Source: Halisarca cf. caerulea
Lineage: Eukaryota > Porifera > Demospongiae > Chondrillida > Halisarcidae
Direction: 5' to 3'
DNA length: 64,000 bases
Assembly: GCA_963170055.1 (NCBI GenBank)
Contig: CAUJGJ010000444.1
Location: forward strand, 2,017,001-2,081,000
Shown: piece after piece, positions 57,888 through 64,000 of the stretch
How the letters are laid out: the number at the start of each line of letters is the position of its first letter
Numbering within the stretch: position 1 is the first letter of the stretch
Made by a program: the position numbers and the translations under genes
Notes under the pieces: model-generated
What the model was told of the DNA's origin: nothing
The model's input: only the letters and a program-made list of their open reading frames with translations
Database searches by the model: none

Positions 57888-60800
57888 CTACAAACTTTGT
57901 ACAGACATTTGAGCATGTGAATCAGCATCACTCAAGTCTATGTAAATCTCTTTGCTCAAAGATCCCTTTCGCAATACCAGATCACGATTACTGGAAAAGT
58001 CATCAGGAGTAAAAGAGTGGGAAACCTTTATGTCATCTATAATTCCCATTCTCTGCAGGGCAGCAGCTACAAGCTCACTGCAGAACAAGGAGCTGAGATC
58101 TTCCTTGCGGTTCTTGAGAAATGGCAGAGCCTCTTCGAGGAATTTCATTGAAGACAATATCAAATCTAGCTTATTCTTTTCGTATGGACGACCAGAAACT
58201 TCTTCAAAGAAACCCATTAATTTCTGATTTAACTCCTGCCTCTCTTCTTCCGATACTCCTATCAGATGACGAATGGCAACACGACCATACCAACCAGAGA
58301 ATATTTTAGCTTCTAAAGGTAAAAGTTCAACTCCTTGGGTCACTTTTCCTGTCTCAATGTCAACAAGACCTGCATGAAAGAAACACAAATACAAAGTCAG
58401 TAGGTCAATGAACATATGTAGGACAAACTTATACTACAACTGTACAGTTGTAGTATAAGTATAAGTTGTACAGTCAGTAGGTCAATGAACATATGTAGGA
58501 CAAACTTATACTACAACTGTACAGTTGCCTCAATACATTCGGTGTAAAGAATGCACTGTGGACAATCGTGTAGCTGGGCAATACATGCTCTTCATACATA
58601 CTTATGTACATATTTTCCTTACCAATCAATACAATCTTTGGATGCTGTATGTACATAAGTTACGTAGCAGGATCACCTGGAGGGACGCACTACGTAACAA
58701 CTGTATACGTATGTACCAATACATACAGCTGCACAACATATACGTACCTGCTTTATTAGTACTGGCTTCAAAGACCATCACTTGACTTATGAAAGGTGCT
58801 TTGAAAATCTGCAAAGGCAATCATAAACTATGTTTTGACATGCATGTATGCATGTAAACTATGAATATGCACAACTAAGACTACAAAATATAACACAGCA
58901 AATGGCCAGTTTAGTTTATGCTTTAGTCAGTGCAATCCAATATACAGTGCACGTGGCAGCAGTGAGAAGCAGTGACGAGTGGTCCATCACTGATTAAGCA
59001 GAAAAGATCAAAATCATGCTAAACCATTCCTAGTATTACCCATGGCACAATCAATTCAAACTAGTCACAAGCTACAAAGTAATATCAAGAGTACATAAGA
59101 GATAAGAGTATACAACCGCATATACTTGCACGTATAACGATATTTTGTCAGAATGACGTAGTAAAATGTCACACGTTGCATGGTAACGCTGCATGAACAC
59201 TATTACTCATACTGAAGAGATGTAGGAAGACCACCCAGAAGTGTATAGCGTACACCTAAACAGATCCTCTTTGGGGGCAGTGTGTAGGTCATCGCTGGTC
59301 AAGATCTTCGCTGGAGAGATCGAGCCCAGTACTCGCTGCATAGCCACAGTGAAACTCCGAGGAGAGAGAGTGGTAGAGCTGTCGACGGTAGCGGTGCTCC
59401 TGATTGGCCCACCCTCTTGCAGGGTAGATGGGGCTTCGCACGGGTGTTCAAGACATTGTTGTGAATACCATGCAAACCGAAGCACCACGACGCTGGTATA
59501 CTGCGAACATTACCATGCCGCCGTGTGATGTTTTGTGACGTCATTCTGGCAAAATACCGTTCATGATGAGTATACGTGGTTGCACACTCTTATCTCTTAT
59601 GTACTCTTGGTAATATATATGATAGAACTATGACAAACAACTTACCATTCCAATATGAGAGAATTCTGATTGGTCAAATAGTCGAATGATGGATCCAGAG
59701 ACAGTAATGCCTTTCATCAATACAATATCCCCAGTCTGCAAATTCTCAGATATTGACTGAAGTTTCACTGTATCCACTGGTTGCACGTCCATAGCATCAT
59801 CGCTGTTACATGTGTACATACAAATAGAAAATAACAGAATAATGTAAGGACTGCAAAGTGTTTTCTGTTTCTGCACTCAAATTCCGTTTCAGAACCTAAA
59901 TTCTGATACATATTTCTTCCGTTCAGTTATTGTGGATTTCAGGGACCTACACAGTAGAATCTCAGTTATCTGACATACGAATGTACATATGCACATGTAC
60001 GTAGTTGGGATCACACCATTGCTGGGAATGTGAAAATTAACATAATACAATATGTCCTACTAAAATTAGCATCCATGTGAAAAGAGCTCATGCACAGCAC
60101 AGCACGTGTACATACAGTACCTACATACGTAGTTTAGTAAAGAAGGTGCCATAAATGTCACATGTGGAAAAGAGAGCAATTGATCACAGTAACATGAAGA
60201 ATGTGCCCATCCTGTACTGAAAATTACCACATTCACACAACTGAATGGCACTCACAAATAGTGTGTTTTCTCACAGCATAAACAAAATGTGTATTACCAC
60301 AACATAACATCAGACTACGCATTAAGACAAACTCACACAAGTCTAGAAAACAGTGGAGGTTCTCCTTTCTGCATAGGTCCCTTTCTAGGCTTTGGAACTC
60401 TGACACGAATTGGGTGCTCCAGATCAAGCATTTCACACAAGGTGTTTGGACGTGCTTGACAAGGGTCTCCCTTCAAAAACCCTAACTGGTGATACACATG
60501 GGCAGCAACCAAACATGATGGGACCTTCAAAATACGTGAAGTTGGTCGCACACTGTCTTCGCCACAGGTAATGTTGACACCTAATGGAGATAGACTGGCA
60601 ATTTCTCTTTCAATAGCATCTCTCTCAGTGGCAGTGATGGTGTACTTTGAGATGACATCTTTAACTTTGTCAATATCAAAACAAGATGGAGTCACGTCTG
60701 TTTTCAGTCGATGAATGTAGACTTTAACAAAATCACCGTAAAATATACGAGAACTGGCACTTATGAGCTTTACTTCCAGGCACTGACGTCGAGAGAACTC

Positions 60801-61520
60801 AGCGAGACTAATGAACTTGGACCTGCCCTTTAAGATGAGCAGTGGAAAATGCTGAGCACATGCAGCATAATCAACAAAGATTGCAAACTGAGGGTCTGGG
60901 TCCATTTTTCGATACATTACACAGAGATCTCCTGTTTTGAGAGAGTCTTTCAGTTTGTGAAGATGCTGACGCCTTTCCTTTCTCTGAAAAAAGTCTACTT
61001 CCTCCACACCATCCTCAAAGTGCTCTTCATTCTCCCTGTGTTTGTGATCCTGTTTAGCATGTTTCCTCCGTCTACGTGGATGCTTCTCCTTTCCTATAAC
61101 GTTAGGTTTGGGTTTCAGCTTCAATGTGCCATGAGACTCATCAATCTCAAACTCAAAGAGTGAGTCATCAGAGCTCAACTCGGAATCAGTACTGAATTCG
61201 TCATCACTTAAGAATCCACTCTCACTATTGGTTGTCTCCGATTTCTTTGGGATGCTGGACTGAGATGTGCTGGAAATGGAGCTGCATCCTGTGTCTGACT
61301 TCTTGGGAACAACAGGGCTCTCAGTACAACTATCAGAATTCACCGCAGTAGCCTGGGTTAGTGGACCCTCTTTAACAGTTGCCCGGTCACTGGAATCATC
61401 CACAGATGTAGACTCCTCTGGCACTGTCTCACAGGGTTGGGGATAATCTCTCAGGGCAGATGAAAAACTGTGTGTTGAACTAGATGACACTCGCCTGTCT
61501 TTACCAGGTTTGCTACCCAT
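57888..61520 (-). CDS. Protein with two tandem permuted papain-fold (YiiX/C92-like) domains, four exons
   Basis: Exons: 61520-60337, 59802-59646, 58808-58748, 58369-57888; all junctions have GT/AG borders and matching phases, giving 627 residues. The N-terminus is Ser/acidic with a basic patch (PRRRRKHAKQ, about 149-158). Domain 1 (about 190-380, all exon 1) starts LKTGDLCVMYRK. Domain 2 (about 410-610) starts LQTGDIVLMKG and has the expected triad-like residues: His444 in FSHIGM, Glu461 in VFEAST and Cys564 in LFCSELVAAAL, plus a PDDF turn. This fits the NlpC/P60-superfamily permuted amidase/hydrolase fold. In domain 1 the His position reads QFAIFV, and in the PSCLVAA segment Pro occupies the Cys position with a Cys two residues later, so it is probably a pseudoenzyme domain. 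The substrate is unknown. MGSKPGK could be myristoylated but lacks Ser6. Confidence 0.8.
58397..58526. repeat. Tandem duplication with palindrome in intron 3
   Basis: AGTCAGTAGGTCAATGAACA and the next 50 bases occur twice (from about 58397 and 58472). Between them CTTATACTACAACTGTACAG runs into its own complement, a perfect palindrome. Confidence 0.8.
59088..59611. mobile_element. 520-bp terminal-inverted-repeat element in intron 2
   Basis: AAGAGTACATAAGAGATAAG on the left and its exact complement on the right; the similarity continues inward for about 85 bp, including CAGAATGACGT. TAATAT occurs just outside both ends. The inside is GC-richer and open on both strands but no domain is recognised. 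Confidence 0.7.
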
Positions 61521-62176
61521 CTATTTTAAACACCTTGGAGCTGTATAGATCAATGGTAAAACACGCTGTGTGAGTCTGCATAGATCAATGGTAAAACACG
61601 TTGTGTGAGTCTGCATAGATCAATGGTAAAACACGCTGTGTGAGTCTGTATAGATCAATGGTAAAACACGCTGTGTGAGTCTGTATAGATCAATGGTAAA
61701 ACACGCTGTGTGAGTCTGCATAGATCAATGGTAAAACACGCTGTGTGAGTCTGTATAGATCAATGGTAAAACACGCTGTGTGAGTCTGTGTAGATCAATG
61801 GTAAAACACGCTGTGTGAGTATGTAGTGTAATTATACGACAGCGTTGCAACGACATAGGCCTAATCCTGACGCTAAGCACAATACCAGGCCATACATATG
61901 GGAACACAAAAGTGAAAGCTGATCAGCTAGAAGAACTATTCAAGTTGCACACCAATAGTAAACATAGGAAATTGAAGAATTGTACAGAGATAAACACAAA
62001 GTAAACTCACCACTAACGCATAGAAAAACCTGAACAAAGTACTATGATTTCAAGGATGTCGAGGACAGATCGGGACAAATCTACGTACATTGCAATTCTA
62101 CATTCCTCGCGAGATTCCGCGAATCCTTGTAAAATAGGCGCAATGTAGGCGCTTAGATCGCTGGCTCGAGCACAAA
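61521..62176. promoter_or_regulatory. Divergent intergenic region between the papain-fold gene and TrpC
   Basis: 656 bp between two start codons pointing away from each other, so it must hold both promoters or 5' UTRs unless further exons exist. No TATA box is obvious. The part nearest TrpC (62090-62176) is richer in CpG (TCGCGAGATTCCGCG) than the rest. The left part is filled by a minisatellite. Confidence 0.45.
61546..61822. repeat. 35-bp minisatellite, eight units
   Basis: Units start at 61546, 61581, 61616, 61651, 61686, 61721, 61756 and 61791 with core TAGATCAATGGTAAAACACG followed by CTGTGTGAGTCTGTA or CTGCA. They differ by only one or two bases, so the array is young. It begins 26 bp upstream of the papain-fold start codon. 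Confidence 0.95.
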
Positions 62177-62989
62177 ATGGCCACCCGGACAGCAACGTTT
62201 CTAAAGAATATTATCGATCGGAAATATGAAGAAATTCATGCACGTCAGCAGGTCAACACCTTAGATAGTCTAAGAAAATCCGTAAAAAACCTACCTGTTT
62301 GCCGTTCTTTTGTTGGGGCTATCGAAGCGAAGTTGGAAATGAATTGCCACGCGGTGATCGCTGAGATTAAAAAGTCTTCGCCCAGTAAGGGGGTGATTCG
62401 TGAGCACTTTATTCCAAGTGAGATCGCAAAGAGTTATGAGTCAGGAGGGGCTGCGTGTTTGTCCGTATTAACAGATGTGGACTTCTTTCAAGGAGATGAC
62501 GCTTATGTAAAGCAAGCCCGAGAAGTCGTGGCATTACCTGTTATGCGGAAGGATTTCATTGTGGATGAGTATCAAGTTTATGAATCGAGAAAAATTGGTG
62601 CAGACTGCATATTACTCATCGTAGCAGCACTAACGAAAGAAAAGCTTTATAATCTAAATGCATTGGCTGTAGAACTGGGTATGGATGTACTGGTCGAAGT
62701 GCATGATGAAGCAGAACTCCAGATTGCACTTACTTTGCCCAATAAACTGATTGGTATCAATAACCGAAGCCTGCATACCTTTGATGTTAGTTTGCAAACA
62801 ACCTGCTCTCTACAGCACCTGATTCCTGGTGATCGTATTGTTGTAACCGAGAGTGGTATTTCAACTCGTGAGCATGTTGATCTAATGAATGAACACGGAA
62901 TCCACTGTTTCTTAGTTGGTGAATCATTCATGAGAGCGGAGAAGCCGGGTGAAAAGCTGCAGGAATTGTTTGATACAATTAGATTGTAA
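62177..62989 (+). CDS. trpC: Indole-3-glycerol phosphate synthase (TrpC), intronless
   Basis: 270 residues, the usual length of a monofunctional bacterial TrpC, with no intron and no fusion partner. The enzyme closes the indole ring in tryptophan synthesis, converting carboxyphenylaminodeoxyribulose phosphate to indoleglycerol phosphate. All active-site motifs of the (beta/alpha)8 barrel are present: Glu63 and Lys65 in IAEIKKSSPSKG, Lys125 in VMRKDF, Glu174 in LVEVH, Asn195 and Arg197 in GINNRSL, Glu225-Ser226 in VTESGIS, and the phosphate loop FLVGES. The N-terminal helix (LKNIIDRKYEEIHARQQ) resembles that of gammaproteobacterial enzymes. The start ATGG has a good eukaryotic context (AAAATGG). 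Metazoans normally lack this pathway, so horizontal transfer is inferred. It is embedded among eukaryotic genes and repeats and has no operon neighbours. Confidence 0.93.
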   Translation: MATRTATFLKNIIDRKYEEIHARQQVNTLDSLRKSVKNLPVCRSFVGAIEAKLEMNCHAVIAEIKKSSPSKGVIREHFIPSEIAKSYESGGAACLSVLTDVDFFQGDDAYVKQAREVVALPVMRKDFIVDEYQVYESRKIGADCILLIVAALTKEKLYNLNALAVELGMDVLVEVHDEAELQIALTLPNKLIGINNRSLHTFDVSLQTTCSLQHLIPGDRIVVTESGISTREHVDLMNEHGIHCFLVGESFMRAEKPGEKLQELFDTIRL

Positions 62990-63044
62990 ATCTGGTAGGC
63001 AATGTGGTTGGTAACTATGCTCACATTCAAAGATATCTAGTGAT

Positions 63045-63965
63045 TTTTTATTCGTTATTATTCCTAAATTACATTAACGTCCTCCTTGAAGTAGTATCTT
63101 CTCATCTCATCTACTCTTCATCATATGTATATGTAGATGACTCAAAATTTGTCTCATGTATCAGAATTCACCAGCCTTGGACTGCAATCTGACCTAGATG
63201 CTGTCTCAGCATGGTGTTCCAAATGGAAACTTAAACAGCCGACCGTGACTGATGCTTGCTCCACCATTAACAATAAGCTAATTAGTTCACAGCACACCCA
63301 ACTTGATCTGAACATTCTTGTAAGCAGGGACTAAGTTAACATGGCATAATTATCACAAAATAGTTTGTGCTCAAGCATATCGTTCACTGTACCTTATCAA
63401 AGAGCAATCAACTGCAAATCCTACTACTAAGAAAATACTTTACTTCACTCTAGTGCAATCTAAGATGTCCTGCTGTTCACGCCTGTGGATCCCCAGATTG
63501 ATAAGGATATCATTCTAGGAGAGAAGGTTCAGCGCACAGCAACCAAATATATCCTATCAGATTACCACTGTGATTACAAATCCCGTCTTATCTCTCTGAA
63601 GTTGCTTCCGTTAATGTACCGTTTCAACTACAAGACATACTTTTTTGATTAAGTGCATGAAGAATGTTAACAGCTGTGACAGTCTGAATATACTTGAGCA
63701 TGTCTCGTTTTTATAACCACTACTACTCGATCAGCAGCTGCCCACTAATTACAATACAAGTACTGGCACACGTCTACTGCAAGGCACTTTTATTTCAATT
63801 GTGTAGTACGTATATGGAATTCACTGCCTTTTGTTGATTTGAGCCACTCATCCTTTCTATCAAACACCAAATTTATTCTTTCCTGTGGAATCACTTCATC
63901 ACTCACATTAATCCAAATATCACCTGTACTCTTTATTTCGTTTGTCCATGCTCTAATTGTCACAT
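63045..63965 (+). pseudogene. Jockey-like LINE remnant downstream of TrpC
   Basis: Plus-strand frames give YVYVDDSKF (RT motif C) near 63125-63150, LQSDLDAVSAWCSKWKL near 63185-63235, then SCCSRLWIP near 63470, ERVQRTATKYILSDY near 63520-63565, YKSRLISLKLLPLMYRF near 63575-63625 and a C-terminal tail to about 63960. Order and spacing are those of the 3' half of a Jockey/CR1-type RT. Frameshifts and stops make it inactive. It starts within about 60 bp of the TrpC stop codon. Confidence 0.7.
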
Positions 63966-64000
63966 GTACGAATCTTCAATTTTCTGTAACATATTAATTT

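Noticed and set aside
61725..61907. 60-residue frame with a repeated sequence
   Set aside because: Product of the 35-bp minisatellite; the unit length is not a multiple of three and there is no gene context.
62177..62989. Bacterial contamination as the source of TrpC
   Set aside because: There are no bacterial neighbours, ribosome-binding site or operon; the gene is bounded within about 650 bp by a spliced eukaryotic gene and within about 60 bp by a LINE remnant.

Overview
The window is animal nuclear DNA. It is AT-rich, has short introns with GT/AG borders, is rich in (CA)n and (TA)n repeats, and carries many non-LTR retrotransposon remnants and pogo/Tigger-type elements. The gene content is a huge ankyrin-plus-death-fold protein, a CARD-like protein, GDP-L-fucose synthase, a lineage-specific multi-pass membrane family and a bacterial-type TrpC. 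This fits an early-branching metazoan, most likely a demosponge. That assignment is an inference from content; nothing in the sequence names the species.

Layout. 0.2-0.4 kb: first exon of GDP-L-fucose synthase (minus). 0.8-6.7 kb: a type 1 membrane-protein gene (copy A, intact), a retrotransposon remnant and a type 2 relative (copy B, broken). 6.8-8.5 kb: a decayed reverse transcriptase. 11.1-19.3 kb: one 8.2-kb open frame of about 57 ankyrin repeats followed by five death-fold-like domains. 19.3-25.2 kb: inverted-repeat elements, a deleted Tigger element and a broken Tigger transposase. 27.5-29.3 kb: a 5'-truncated CR1-like LINE. 29.7-37.7 kb: three broken membrane-family copies (C, D, E), several cut by transposons. 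40.3-41.6 kb: a CARD-like gene. 44.9-53.8 kb: copy F (broken) and copy G (intact). Much of this block is a duplicate of 2.0-6.6 kb into which a full-length CR1-like LINE later inserted. 54.5-55.2 kb: a long foldback with a tRNA-like core. 57.9-61.5 kb: a four-exon gene for a protein with two permuted papain-fold (YiiX/C92-like) domains. 61.5-62.2 kb: a divergent intergenic region with a 35-bp minisatellite. 62.2-63.0 kb: intact, intronless TrpC. 63.0-64.0 kb: another LINE remnant.

The main story is birth and death of a two-exon gene family encoding a secreted-type ectodomain joined to about six or seven membrane segments. Seven copies of two subtypes lie on one strand; only A and G look functional. 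Both subtypes share the same phase-0 intron at the same place. The 2.0-6.6 kb and 45.5-53.3 kb blocks are recent duplicates, and the LINE in the second has its empty target site preserved in the first.

The other notable genes are the ankyrin/death protein, whose ankyrin repeats form a three-repeat higher-order unit of about 99 residues; TrpC, unexpected because animals lack tryptophan synthesis; the LINE, whose protein starts with a 2A-like ribosome-skipping motif; and the papain-fold protein, whose first domain seems to have lost its catalytic residues.
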